From Aplectana chamaeleonis (lineage: Eukaryota > Nematoda > Chromadorea > Rhabditida > Cosmocercidae), in assembly GCA_029168955.1 (NCBI GenBank), contig JAPDOI010000143.1:186001-250000 (forward strand): a DNA stretch of 64,000 bases, given 5' to 3'. The notes below the pieces were generated by a model. The model saw nothing but the letters and a program-made list of their open reading frames with translations, did not search any database and was not told the DNA's origin. The position numbers were made by a program, and so were the translations under genes. This document shows positions 1 through 12,800 of this stretch, one piece after another; positions within the stretch are counted from its first letter, which is position 1, and each line of letters begins with the position of its first letter.

Positions 1-371
1 GTTCCACCAACTGGGGCTAATATGTCCGTAGTTTATGTAAATTCTCGCGATAAAATTAGACGAGATACCTCCAAAGCCCCGGGAATCTAATGTACTCGTA
101 TGAGGCATTCCGCGACCCGTCGGCAGAGAGCAGATTCTCCCAGGAAGAATTATTTCTAGCAACTTTTTTGAAACTTCTATGTTTCTACGTTTTTCCCAAA
201 TTGTAGAGGCTCTTTTCTCCACGGTAGTAGAACACTGAATATGTGACATTTCATAGGAAATCAAAATTTGATAGGCTCTACCGCAATAATCAACTTCAAA
301 AACAAGGTTAGGAATAGAATCAACCTATTTCTTTACAAGAAAACCGGACAGCTCTGACTGATCGGCGAACG
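1..371. other. No recognisable feature
   Basis: AT-rich sequence with no supported gene; no repeat family was recognised in it. Confidence 0.5.
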
Positions 372-663
372 TAAGGTGCGTCCGAATGAGACTGGCGGCC
401 CATGCGGCCAGCGTGTTTGGCAGGCGGCCGTCGCGTTTGCCGCTCTTGGACGAGCATGCGAAAAGTCCCTACCGCCATCGACTACGAACGGGGCCGGCAC
501 CGGCTGGCAGCAATCACTGCGCCGATCAATCTGCTCTGCAGACGGTGGGAGAGGGACGGCCGTCGCTTGAAATCCAACACTCGTCCGAGGGCGGCCCACG
601 CGACGCCCGCCTGCCAAGCATGCCGGCCGCGTGGGCCGCCATTACCATTTGGGCACACTTTAT
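372..663. mobile_element. Foldback element, family A copy 1
   Basis: About 65-bp inverted arms: taaggtgcgtccgaatgag...TGGCGGCCCATGCGG at the left and its complement at the right, around a GC-rich centre. Related foldbacks lie at 40168-40668 and 48860-49100. No coding capacity. The open frames through it are mirror images produced by the palindrome. Confidence 0.7.
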
Positions 664-1757
664 TCGTTGCGAAGTGCCTTTTTTCACATCTAAATGGAAG
701 AATATAGCACGCTAGCAGCATATAGCTACGGAAACTCCGCCAGATCTAAGCTCTTACCACGAAACCTGTGGCAAATACTATGAGGCACGCCTAAACATCC
801 ACCAAGCAGCCATACTCAGGCATGGGAGCGGTTTTTCCGCGGGGGAATGTCGGTTGCCCCTTCCTGGTCATCCAGCGTGTAACCGATACTGTTCCTCCGT
901 ACAACCGCACAGACTCATGGGCGGCTACTCGGCGGGGGAACGTCGGTTGATCGGCTGGGGCATCTGCTGGACAACCGATCTTCCACCGCCATTCAATCGA
1001 TATCACACCGCGGTACAACCAAACCAGATTTCCGGTCACGCGCTTTCCAATACATCCTGGGTATTCCCGGGTCCGCAGAGGGGACCCAGGGGAAATCGCT
1101 ATTGGCGTCCCCACAAAAGAGGTGATCCCACGGTCCACGGTGGGGTGCACCCTACTGCGGACCATGGGGAGGTGACCCTACAGTTGGGTATCTATCACCC
1201 CCCCCCCCCGAGCCCTGGGGAGCCCCCTCCCCTCGGCCACAAAAATTATCCTCCGGTATCCGGTGGATCTTCCGGGAGGTGACTCGAGGTCACCTTCCAG
1301 GTCCAGCTCCGAAAAGCTGATTGAGGCTCACGGTGAGATGAGGAGCCTTTTATACCCCTATCAATGTTAATACTTTTGTCTAAACATGTTGGTGCCGGCG
1401 CACCCATCTTTTTCGGTCCGAGTTGCGGAACGTGTCACATATTTGACGGTAGAGCACGTCCCCGCCGTTGCACCGTCAACCCTTTTCCACCGCCAAATAA
1501 CCGTCTCAGTGAATTGAATTTCTCTCTATCTGCGGTACAACCGGCAATTCGACTCCTCCCCATTTTGGCTCCCGCCGTCGCACCGACAAGCCTTTTTACC
1601 CCGCTGAACACCGTCAGCGTGTTTGAGTATCGGTCTGATTTTGGTTTGAAAAGTGATGCTTTAATCTGTCAGAACGCCCGCGAGTGGATGAGTGAGGAAT
1701 CGACGTGTTTTCATGTGAAAAAAAAACAGTTATTACTTGCACTTCAATTATTTTCAT
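664..1757. other. GC-rich anonymous sequence with an imperfect duplication
   Basis: Two imperfect ~95-bp direct copies at about 828-920 and 921-1025 share GCGGGGGAAYGTCGGTTG and a CGGTACAACC-type end. The same CGGTACAACC motif returns near 1533. A C-run sits at 1199-1208. No gene recognised. Confidence 0.4.
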
Positions 1758-2193
1758 AGTCGGATAAAAAAGTCGACTTTTTATTCGAAAAGTCGAATAT
1801 TCGAAAATGTCTCATATCCGACTACTGTCGAAAAGTCGAATATTCGAAAAAGTGCGATATCCGACTACAGTCGAAAAGTCGAATATTCGAAAAAGTGCGA
1901 TATCCGACTATAGTCGAAAAGTCGAATATTCGAAAAAGTACGATATCCGACTATAGTCGAAAAGTCGAATATTCGAAAAAGGGCGATATCCGACTATAGT
2001 CGAAAAGTCGGATATTCGAAAAAGTGCGATATCCGACTATAGTCGAAAAGTCGAATATTCGAAAAAGTACGATATCCGACTATAGTCGAAAAGTCGGATA
2101 TTCGAAAAAGTGCGATATCCGACTATAGTCCAAAAGTCAAATATTCGAAAAAGTACGATATCCGACTATAGCCGAAAAGTCGGCTATTCGAAA
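1758..2193. repeat. 43-bp tandem satellite, about ten units
   Basis: The unit contains GTCGAATATTCGAAAAAGTG and CGATATCCGACTATAGTCGA; the phrase GATATCCGAC recurs every 43 bp. Units are 90-97% alike by eye. Each holds the palindromes TCGAATATTCGA and GACTATAGTC, so single strands can fold. Short TTCGAATATTCGAA motifs also occur near 57993-58016. Confidence 0.9.
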
Positions 2194-5029
2194 TGAATTT
2201 CATTTGGAACAAGTATAGTGTCCGAGGAAGCAGAATGAGGGTGAAATGTCAGAAAGAAGAGAAAATTGGAGTGATTCCTCCAGGGAACCTCACATGGTGC
2301 ACCCCCGGATTAGAAAGTGGATAAATGTGTTCTAGTCAACTCTGGCACGCCCTCTTCGAATCTGAACTCGAATTTTGCTACGGACATCTGCGAAAAAGTT
2401 ATAGCCTGGCAAAATTCGTATTTCCCGCTTTTTTTTCTATCAAAAACTCGCATTAGTTTTTGCGAAATCCGGAAACGGACCTCATGCTTGTGTTCAGCGC
2501 CCAAAACTACCCCAGTGAGCAAATTTTCGCTGAAGGCACATTTTCCAAACTTTGCACAGACTGAAGCGTTTTGGACTGGTGCGGATTTTCGGTTGGGCGC
2601 TGATTTATACATCTGAAAGCGTTAAAAAAATGTTGCAGATTTCACTCAAATCCCTTCCAGGTGGGTTATTTGGGGCGCCGATCACGAATCGGGGGTTTAT
2701 TTGATTTCCCGAGCTTTTCGACTTGATTCGTTCAAAGCTTCCCATCGGGGGGAAATTTGATGGCAAATCGCGAGGTTTGCCTATTTCCGGAGTGCCACGA
2801 TAGATATGGCTCAAATTGTTGCTCTGGGGGTTATTTGCAGTGCTAAACACGAATCTCCAATCCGTTTATCGATTTTTGATAGATTACGGTAGGTTACGGT
2901 GGGTATACGTTAGCTTGGTCAGTGTCAGATTTGGCTCAAAATTTCTCTGTGGGTGTTATTTGGAACGCCAACACGAATTTGAGGTCCATTGTTTGATTTT
3001 TGCCTACCGTAACCTAGAGTAACCATAATTCTAGCGACAAAGACCCCAGATTCGCGTTCAGCGCCCTGAATAACCCCTTGTTGGAAGTTTTGAGCCGAAT
3101 CTGAATTTTTTTCAAACATCCTAAAAATTGGCCGATTGGTACCCTTACCTTTTCACGAAGCTCCAAAAAACGCTTATAACTTCGTTCAGAGGTTTCCGTA
3201 GCAAAATTCTATGCCAGATTCGGAGATAGCGGAACATAATTGACCAGAAAACATCCATAATCTTTTAAATGGTGGGGATGGCCATGCGAGGTTCCCTAGT
3301 CAGTTGAAATCAGGGGTGAACAGGCCGTTGCGTCAATTTTCTGCTGAGCAACGACTCCCTGTTAAGCAAATTTTCAACAAAAAATCCAAGATTGTCAAGA
3401 CCTCCCTCGATATGAAAAATTCCTTACGCCTTTTGAGAGTCAAAGTTAGAAAAATATTCAAATTAGTGGTGATCAGTATCCCCTTTTCTACAAAATTTCT
3501 ACGATCTCCCGAATTTTCATTTTTTTTTTTGGAAAGATTTTCCAAAATTTTCACGACCCCACGTTGCGCCGAGTCGCAACCCTGGTCAACTCCTTTTGAA
3601 ATCTATCGCTGAAGTTACGAGAAATTTGGATAATACACATCACAAGTATATGAAAAGCTGCGCTCTCACCCGCCTCTTGACGTTCAGTTAGCAATGCTAC
3701 GGTCCTTCCCTGTGGTGACCAAAAATTTCGAGTTTTTGGGATATCTTCACGAAACATTCATGTTTTGACCGAAAGTTTTGCGACCCCCCCCCTCATCCCC
3801 GTTGCGGAATTGCGCAACTCCGCTTGACCCTGCGCTCCGCTGCTTGCTCCGCCCGGACTAATCCGAGCAAGCTACGCTTTATATTGTTGGAGATCGGTTT
3901 TCTGCGAAGAATTTGATTAAACCTTCCAATTAACATAAAATGCTTCTCTTCTTTAAAGTTTACAAAGAAAAAGACCAAGTCATGCTCCTAGGAACTCTTA
4001 GAAATGGCGAAAATTTATACCAAATCAAGCTCCTGGGGGGGGGGTTCAGTAAAATTGGCCTTCTTCACAGCTCCTGCAATTCCTTCTTCATGGGTTGTAT
4101 CGATCCTTTGATGTAAGGCTTCAATCGTTAAACCTTGATATGATAAAAGTGCTCCAAATCTGATTGTTACATGTCATTATCAGTTCCAACACATACTTCC
4201 ACCATTATGGCGTTTCGCTTGTACTGCGCGCCTATGAAATTGGTGTTGTGGAAAAATTCATGGGGCTGGGATAGGCGAGATTCATGGGACTGGGTCCAGG
4301 CGCAGCGTTCGCGCGATTTAGAATACTACCCCTTGGGGCGACCTAAAGTGCGCTTTCCCTGTCAATCATCTCATATATTTCAAAATCGTAGTAACGTCAT
4401 TCATTTTTTCCATGCCTATTATGCTCGTACACATTGAAATTATTCATTTTCCTGTAGGACAACGCGAAATTCCCGCCACTGCCCTGCCCTTTCAAACATC
4501 TGTGCATTCAGAAATTGTACGCGAAACAACGCTTTCCAGTAGGCTAACGAAAAAGTGCAACCTCTCGTTGCCCTACAGCCGATTTTGCGCCAAAGAGTTC
4601 TGCTTCCACACAGCTTCGCGTGTGATCGCTAATCAACATCAGCCAGAGCATGGTTGAGCAGGGTTGCGACTTGGCACAACGGGGGGTTGTAAAAATTTCG
4701 AAAATTCTGAAAAAAACTCAATGCTAATTTCGAGGGTCTCATAAAATTTTTGGAGAAAAAAGAGAATTTTCGAAAAAATTGAAAAATTTCTTCCAATAAA
4801 GGAAAAGGGAATTCTGGAAAAGAAATAAAAATTGCGGAGAGTTTAAAGGCGCTGTTCGCAGTCTTTCGGTTTTCTCTGGAAATGGAAAGATAGGGGGCCC
4901 ATTGCAACATTGGAGTCAAATAACGACTAGAAACGAGCCATTAATATCCTTATGAGTCCCCAAAATTTGAGTGTTGCTCCCCCCCCCCCCTCCCCATCCA
5001 CTTTGTCAACGGCCATTGAGGAAGTGGGC
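2194..5029. repeat. Mosaic of dispersed repeats (families R and E)
   Basis: Family R (GGTTATTTGGGGCGCYGAACACGAAT-like text; 'AAATCCGGAAACGGACCTCA') fills about 2430-3120 and recurs at 12180-12280, 13640-14094, 14584-15010, 22880-23310, 23860-24345, 25495-25760 and 61215-61284. Family E (GTTGCGACTCGGCGCAAC followed by a GGGGTCGTRAAAA run) occurs at about 3540-3600 and 4655-4720. A fragment of the GCTTGCTC hairpin family lies near 3825-3890. No gene. Confidence 0.6.
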
Positions 5030-5420
5030 GGTATATTTCGGCATCGAATAATTTCGAGTCATCCTTTGAATGGATTTTTCTTTCGAATGACAGAATGGTT
5101 CAAGCTGTCTTCGGCTTTCAGACAACAAGTAAGAGGCAAGCTTCTCATAAGTCATGTCGTGGCAGAATTCTTTGCCTTCACATAATCATAATTATCAATT
5201 ATTCAAAAAAAATAGTCGAATATGACTCGAAGTCGACTATTTTTCGAATAATTGATAATTATGATTTTGTGAAGGCAAAGAATTATGCCATGTCATGACT
5301 TATCAGAAGCTCACCTTTTACCTGTTGTCGGAAAACTGAAGACGACTCGAACCATTTTGTCGTTCGAAAGAAAAATCTATTTATAGGATGACTCTAAATT
5401 ATTCGATGCCGAAGTATAGT
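5030..5420. mobile_element. ~390-bp foldback element
   Basis: Nearly the whole element is an inverted repeat: arms about 5032-5218 and 5234-5419, ends TATATTTCGGCATCGAAT and complement, with a ~15-bp spacer. Arms differ by scattered substitutions and a few indels, so it is not recent. No coding capacity. Confidence 0.8.
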
Positions 5421-5865
5421 GGGCGGGCGGAGATGACAAATATAGGTGTGGGGCTTTGTAGGGCTATTTATAGCTCTTTTTTTGGCGTTCATGTTGCCAT
5501 GGGATCCGCACCATTCCATTTTCATTGAAAATTCGAGGAAGGTTTTTCTCATAAACACTGCCTTTACGAGAGCGAAAAAATTTGCAATATCCTATTGCGA
5601 GCAGTTAAGATGAGAAAAAAAAACAATTACGTTCGATAAGAAAGTTCAATGTTGCGTTATTTTGACTTGGTTGCCATTTGGGCTCTTCCATCGGAATGCC
5701 CTTTCGTTAATACCATATTTTTCCCACATCGATCTCTTGTTGGTCTTTGGAGCACGCTAGTTAGTCCAGAATATGGCGATTAACAATTTGGACCTGTGCT
5801 GAGCGCATTCTTAGCCAAGGTCTATATTGTGTCCCTAGCGAGTGGGCTCCATCTGCGTCTCTGAC

Positions 5866-5933
5866 GTTTTTGGATTACGGTTACGGCAAATCATGTGCGC
5901 GACGCAGCATCTGTCTTACCGTAATCCAAAAAC
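5866..5933. repeat. Hairpin, GTTTTTGGATTACGG type
   Basis: Inverted repeat with GTTTTTGGATTACGGT at one end and its complement at the other. A sister hairpin follows at 6086-6155. Confidence 0.7.
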
Positions 5934-6085
5934 AGAATCCAATCCCGGAAAAACCCCACCTGTCACGCAAATAAGAGTATCGACATCAAGAGTGAGTATT
6001 ATGAGCGTTTTTAGCGAAAGTAAGGCAAAACATGTTGAAGTATGCTGAACAAATAAATGATAACGTGAAAAACTCAATGGATTCC

Positions 6086-6155
6086 GTTTTTGGTTTAGGG
6101 CAAGACCGTCGCGTACGTGATTTGCGTACGCGACGACTTACCGTAAACCAAAAAC
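6086..6155. repeat. Hairpin, sister copy with GTCGCGTACG core
   Basis: GTTTTTGGTTTAGGG / CCGTAAACCAAAAAC ends around a near-perfect CGTCGCGTACGTGATTTGCG palindrome. Together with 5866-5933 it forms a larger nested inverted repeat of about 5860-6166, probably one compound element. Confidence 0.7.
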
Positions 6156-6528
6156 GTCATAGATCAGAGGGAGCGCTGCTTCTCTGGATTATTCGCTTGC
6201 CATCTTGTTTGGGACCGAGTATAGTAGGCCATAGTGCCGGATCTCGTCGAGGCTACGATCCATACTGCTGATCAAGAAATTGGAAAATTGTATGGCTATC
6301 CTCACAAATTTTCGTTTTTATTCAAAAAAGCTCACGACCCCTCCCAAATTTTCACATTGCGCCAAATTTTTACGACCCCCTTCACCTCCCGTTGTTTCGC
6401 GTCACACTCTTGCCTGACCTTTTCATTAGCTGAAATTTCCTAGATTATTTATTACCCTATCTTGTTTGAACAGTCTCATGGCTAGTTTTCCTAATGCGAG
6501 TTCTATGATAAGTGGTCGTGCATATTTA

Positions 6529-6710
6529 AGACAGATATAGTTAGGTCCTTGGCTTGTTATCTCAAGAAAAAAAAATCATTTAAATTCAAACCGCGGTTGG
6601 CGGTAATTACCAGCCAGACGCTGGTGAGATTTAAACCGCCGCGCCAGCCGCGGATTGAATTTAAATGTTTTTTTTGAGGAAAGAAGCCACGGACCTAACC
6701 ATATCTGTCT
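6529..6710. mobile_element. 182-bp foldback element just upstream of the zinc-finger ATG
   Basis: Ends AGACAGATATRGTTAGGTCC and its complement; interior CATTTAAATTCAA..CCGCGG arms. It lies 72 bp upstream of the start codon at 6783, within the probable 5' leader or promoter. Confidence 0.75.
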
Positions 6711-6752
6711 CCGTTTCCGTAATCCTGTGACAGACATACGCCAGGGTGTTAC

Positions 6753-6782
6753 AGGAAGAGCCCCTTGTTTCGGCCCGAGGGG
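6753..6782 (+). promoter_or_regulatory. Possible 3' splice site (trans- or cis-) just before the zinc-finger start codon
   Basis: ggtgttacag lies 28 nt upstream of the ATG. Nematode mRNAs commonly receive a spliced leader at such sites. The leader exon, if cis-spliced, was not found. The site directly follows the foldback element at 6529-6710. Confidence 0.3.
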
Positions 6783-6894
6783 ATGTCGGACGACGAGGGT
6801 CGTCTTCTCATCGACGATATACAGGACTGTTCGGGATCGATTGAGCACGAGAATTCTCCAGCGAACGTCTTCGGGGACATAAAAGCTGTTCAAG
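6783..6894 (+). CDS. Zinc-finger gene exon 1 (start codon)
   Basis: ATG at 6783 opens MSDDEGRLLIDDIQDCSG, an acidic N terminus as in ZNF608/609. The exon ends in phase 1 at CAAG|gtgaga. It is the first ATG after a possible AG acceptor at 6753-6754, and no upstream in-frame coding exon was found. Confidence 0.75.
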
Positions 6895-9800
6895 GTGAGA
6901 GAAAGATGTGCTCAAAGGCATTGTCCGCGATGGAAATCATTTAAAATTGTTTGTAAATACACAATCAAGCGATTCGGGCCAGCTGACATCATCCACGAAA
7001 CGTGAGGCTCTGAAAATGCGCGCCCTAAAAGTTATGGCCACCTAAAAACTGCTGAAGGGTTCGATCATCTTGCACTTTTGGGTTGATCATCTAGCCCTTT
7101 CTCATTGAATGTGGATAAAACTGTGAAACAACATGGAAAGCATTTATGGCACAAACTCCTCATGCATGAAAGCTTCAAAAATGATAGTGACCAGGCCTCC
7201 TAATGTAGGAAAACTTGGGAAACGAGTTTGGTGCGAAATTGAAATTGAATTTAACAGTGTATTTGAAATGGTTTTTCTTCACGAACGAAGGATTCTCAGG
7301 GGCCCTCTCGACATTTTCGTTCATTAAAGAAGCCAAGCTGCACAAAAACATGAACAAATAATATGTGGTTTTCTGCGCAGACGATGCCTTCAAAGTAGTC
7401 ATTACCTAATGTTTTTGGGTGTGAAAATTACTGTTTTCTGGGCAGTGAATAAGCTCTTGAAAAGACGTATTTATCTGGAAATCCTCGGTTATAGGTGATG
7501 CTGAGAATACGTCCATCAACAAGCTGTGTACGCCTCTCACTGTGCCAGTATTCGGACAGCCTCAGGTGACATCGAGCAGTGAGGTCAACTTTCATAGTAT
7601 ACCGATAACGAGCGCGCAGCGAATTGAAGCCTCCCGTGAGTTTGATTTGATTTAATATAATATAGACTAACCAATTGATTTTGCTCTTATCGATTTCTCT
7701 CCGAGGACTTTTGCAAGGGCTGCGTTTCGAAAAACTAGGTAGCTTGAGGGAAGGGCTGAGTAGGCCTCTCCCCAGTTTTCGGCGGAGCTACGATTTACCC
7801 CTGTCGACCAAAGTTTGGAAAATTTTGAGAGAATTTCACGATCTTCCCTGTACAAAACATCTAATTTGTATTCATTACGCCGAATTACCCCTGCTTAGAA
7901 TTTTGGACTGAAATCTTTTGCATCGCCCGAACTACCGTATACCCACCGTAACGTAATGTGCTTCTCTGGACCAAATTCCAATCCGCATTCAGGTCTCGAC
8001 ACGCTTTGCGGCCGCGCGCATCCGAGTCAGAAGAGTTTCCAGCGCCGCGGCCGCCGATCTGTTGACTCTAGGCGGGTTTTAGAAACTATAAAGTAAAGGA
8101 AGTTGGAGAAAACTGTATAAAAAAGCCATATCGAGTCGGCTTTGGCGCTGGAAACTCGACTTACCCCAGCGCGTGCGGCCGCAGAGCGTGTAGAGACGCA
8201 GTTGCGGACTGGAATTTGGCCCAGATAATCACAGTAGAATGTCATGATGGCCTTTGCAAGCACGGCTTTTCTCGCGCTACAGTCTTGCCGTCAGAGGGCG
8301 AATATCACTCACTCATTTTAGCTTACCAGGTGGTTTGGAGAAAATTCTCCTTTCTCCGAAAATTTCTCGACTTCGAAAAGTTCCTAAATATTTTCGACGC
8401 CCCGTTGCGCCGAGTCGCAACTCTGCTAAACCCTGGCTTCGTCCAACCGCTGGCGGCCCCTGATGGTGCTCGGCGAGCCGGCCGCGTCGCATGTCGGTGT
8501 GCTGCTAAGATTACGCCGGGTTACCTAGCAGCTCTTGCTCCTGGGATTACTTTTGCAGCGTGCTATCCTGCGATGAAATTTCGCAGCACGTGCTGCTGGT
8601 TGGAACACGTGTCCCTGCCATAGAACCTTTCGATGGGTGTGGTCTTTCGAGTTAAATGCTTAGATTTTCTAAGTTTTTGCAAGGGCTTTGAAGCATCAAA
8701 CGTCATGGTTAAGTACTACGGTTTTTTTTTCACAGTGAACGATATGATATCGTTCTATCTACTAATTGTTTAACAATTAAATAATTAAACCAACAATCAG
8801 CTCTTGAAAAAATAGCGGAGAGAAATATTCTTTTTTGGTGAATACTATGTAGTGCTTAGCTTTGACGTTTGGGGTCTGGAAGTCCTTACATGGAAGAGAA
8901 ACTGCAAAAGTTGGAGTTTTTGAAAAAAAAAACTTTTTTTAAGAAATAAATGTTGTTTTCGATAACCATTCAGCAAGTACACCTTCTGTTCAACTGCCAC
9001 CTTCCAAAAGTGAAAACCAAGGCTGAAAGGCCATTTGGAAAAAAGAACGGCTTTTAGCACCACTTTTTCCAACGGTCGATTTTTTCTGTTTCTCTTTCTA
9101 CACGGGCGGCTCTGCTTTTTTCTTCTTCATGGCTGGCTACATTTTACCGGACCGCTGAGTTACAGCCCTTAGGAGCAATGTTGGTGTTGGCCATCGTGTA
9201 TCAACACCCCTGAGGAGGCGGGAGAAACGGGAGAGGAACGAGGTTCTTTATTGGACGCAACATGGGCTAGCTCGTGCTGCGTCCAATCGGGAACCTCGGT
9301 TCCCCGTTTCTCCCGCCTCCTCGGGGGTGTGGATACATGATGGCCACCACCCGAGCAATGTATATGACACTGGAAGCCCCCCCCCCCCAAAAAAAAACCA
9401 TTTTTCGCTGTTTGGGCAATTGCAAATTGTACGAACATTCAAATCTTCAGCAAACTGGGCGGGTCTACCTTGAACTCAGCGGGGCCATTGTTAGGGAGGG
9501 GGTCGCAAAGCTTCGCCACGAATGGAGGGGGTCGCGATTCGTCCAACGGTCTGCTTGAGCCTGTTTCGGACACGGAATCCTAGTTGCGCACTCAGTTCGA
9601 GTCACAAGGTTGCTATGATGTCAAACCTTGAAATTTCGCTCTTTCCCACAACTTTGGCGCGCATTGTACTTTCCAATAAAAGAAGGCATTCCATAAAAAG
9701 CGCATATTTTGGTTTGAAGTTTTTCTTTTTTTTTCAGTGAAAAACATTCGGGTGTAGGTGGTATCCACCGTCGTGTCTTGCGAGTGTTTCCTGTGGAAAT

Positions 9801-12800
9801 ATCTCCCGCGCATTTTTTTCTCCCATGTAAATTTTTGTTCTTTTTTAGCGTTCTCTTTTGGTGGCGGTCTTTCAAAGATTCGGGCCGAACATGATGTTCC
9901 CTTGTCCAATAGCAATGTTACGTCGAAGCACAGGTGTGTGGGTGTTTGATACTACTCAGGACTATCGACTTTTTGTATGTTAGCTTGTTTTGTAAGCGCC
10001 GTCATACACTTTGGAGAGCATTATCCTCATGTTATTAAGATAATGCTCGTGAAAGGGTGTTATCCATCCATTAGTTGCAGGAAGAAATCTCAACAAGAGG
10101 CTAACTCGTCGCTGTTCGCATTTAGGACCGACAGCAATCACTCCTTGGTTACCACGCCTCACAACTCGTATGTTTACGTTTTGGATTCAATAGAGAAAAT
10201 TTCGAATGGTTTTGTGGATGTTTGTATTGGGCATTGTAGAGCTCCACACGAATGCAACAGCTTGTTGGGAGGAGATGATTCTGCTAACGGGAAGCGTCAG
10301 AAGAGGGTCAAAACGAACGGAATGTAAGTTGTTGTCAGGTATAATCGTCAATGCGAATCCATTTTCTCAATCAAGGTGGACATTTTTCTCTAGCCAAAGT
10401 ATGTGGCATATTGGTCAAGAATTGTCTTCCGACTCCTATTCAGTGAACTACACCTTATAATATATGAAAATGGCGTTGGTTCGCCCAACCCGGCCCCTTT
10501 GTTTTTCATGAACCTCTAAAGGAAATGTCATTCATTTATTGCACGGGAACTAGTATGACAGATACGACCAAAGAAAACAAAAAGGAACCCCCTTCCTTTA
10601 CGAGGGATGGCAATGGAAAAGAATTAATCACAAATAAATAACCATTGCAAACTCATCGAAGTATGAGACCCTGTAAAGTTTGTTCCTCCACCAACTGATT
10701 GCAATTGTAATTGTTCATTACAGGGTAAACATGCGTATTGAAATCGTAACGAAACAAACGAACGCGTAGTGACAAAATGTAACAAAGATATACGAGATCG
10801 GGAACACGTAGTATACAGAGTATCTGTAAGAAAAAGTACCATGACCAACACAAAATAGCTATAGAGTATCTATCGGAAAAAATAGCATTATGACTAACAC
10901 AAGATCACAAGCTCACGCAACCTCCGTCACCAAGTATTGCTACTCTATACGCTTAAAGGAGCCCTGGTGTAGTTTGTAGATAGCCCTTTTTGAGCAGTTT
11001 TTCCAATTCAATGCCAGCTCTGGTGGTAAAGAAGTGGAGCCTGACACTCTTCCTAGCCGGGTTTCGTACTTGTTCCTCTAGTGGTTCTCAGGCGCTTGAG
11101 ATAGCTCTCAAGCGTCTTACTGAACATGGTGGGTGTCCCAATTACTAAGCCTAAACGTTGCTGAGTAAAGAACCCGCTTTGAATAAAAAAGTGCTGTCTG
11201 ACTTTGCGCCTAGCCCCAGCAAGCGCTAATTTCACCGGTCACTGGGAGAAAGTAGCCATTCCAAACGAAATGCAATTTTTCAGGATCAATTTTTAACAGA
11301 AATTTGGAATTCGACCTCCCTGGCAGGATTGAGCAGGCGCAACGGGGGTCACAAAAGTTTTGAAAAGTTTTCGTAAGAAAATGAAAATAAAATCTTGGGG
11401 GGCTGGGGCGAAAAAAAAATTGAAAGAAAAAGGGGAATTTTTCCAAACCACTTTCGTCACCTAGAGGCAGTGTCCACGATAAATCTCCTTTCTGAGTTTT
11501 CAGTGTGAAACTACGCTGGCAGATGCTGAAGGGAATAGGGTCGAAGAAAGCATTGAAAGCGGGTCAGCAATCGATAAAAACGACGGCGAATTGAAGATTC
11601 CGTTAGCCCAGTACGACTGCCCTTAGCCCGCCCCGCCCCTTTCTGACGAGCTTGTGGCGCCGCGGACGTATTCGATGGCAAACTGCCGAGAAACTCCGCC
11701 GCGTCCAGTCTTTTCGACTCGCGCAGATTTTGCCATTTGCGCGCGTTTGCTGAAACTAGCAGGGCGCGTAAGCTCGTCCGCGCCCTGAACCTGTACGCTT
11801 GTTAGAAACCGTTAAAGTATTAGATTATTCTGAGCGTTTTTCTTCGCTGATTCTTCGCCATTCGATAGCTCACAACCGAACAACCCCATTTTTGAGTCGA
11901 ACTCGAATATGATTTTCATCGTGAACACTGCCTTTAAAAAGCTAAGGCATTCTTCCATTCCGAGAGGGGTGATCGCGAATTTTTGTTCAGAAAATTTTGG
12001 TGCACAGTGGGGGGTCGTAGCTCCGGCGAAAATGGGCGCAACGGTCTGTTTAACCCTGCTCTTTAGCTGTGCTCCGCTTCTCTGAACGGAGTTATAATCG
12101 ATAAGTTGCGATGGATAAATGACCGTACCGTTCCGTAATCCAACAACAGCCTAAAAACTGAAAAAAAGACATCATATTCTTGTTCAGCGCCCTAGATAAC
12201 CCCTCCGTGCGATGTATGAGTGGGAATTTTTTCCCTACTTCTGGAGATCCATAGAGGGAATGAAGGGACGACACTTGTGGTTTTTTGAGGCGACGGAAAT
12301 CGGAAAATTTTATTTTAGGTTTTCTTTAGGAAGGCATGTAGCCTCTGTGGGTTTTTAAAATGAGACTACGTGCAAAAGCCTTGCAAATTCCAGTGGACTC
12401 AGGCTTAGATGCGGGGACCATTGAGAGCCCTTTCATCGATAAGGGGTAGGCGCTGTTGTGTGATTTTTCAACGGATTATGTGGAAGGTCGTGAAAATTTT
12501 AAAGCCCAAAATGAAAACCGGGTTAGGATTGTTAGAAATTCGACCCAATAACGAAAAATTGGGGTTCTGCGTATAAGTGTCAGAGGAAACTTCTGGCCGA
12601 CACTGTTTGCCTCCATGATGCCTTGTGTTTAGTGAAAAGATCGCTTTACGTTTTCAGGACGAAAGGACGAAATGAGTCATCGTCGCGCAAAAGGAAGGAT
12701 AGTGATCGAAACCGCTCAGGCTCTCCTTTGGGAGCAGAAGAAACATCTTTGAAGAAGCATAAGCCGGTATTGTCTTCGTCGTTTTTATCCCTTCTTGGAC

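Noticed and set aside
386..715. Overlapping frames of 64-109 codons on both strands
   Set aside because: They mirror one another because the region is a GC-rich foldback; no homology or splice signals.
854..1282. 142-codon + strand frame
   Set aside because: Low-complexity Pro/Gly/Arg reading of GC-rich duplicated DNA with a C-run; no family recognised and an equally long frame on the other strand.
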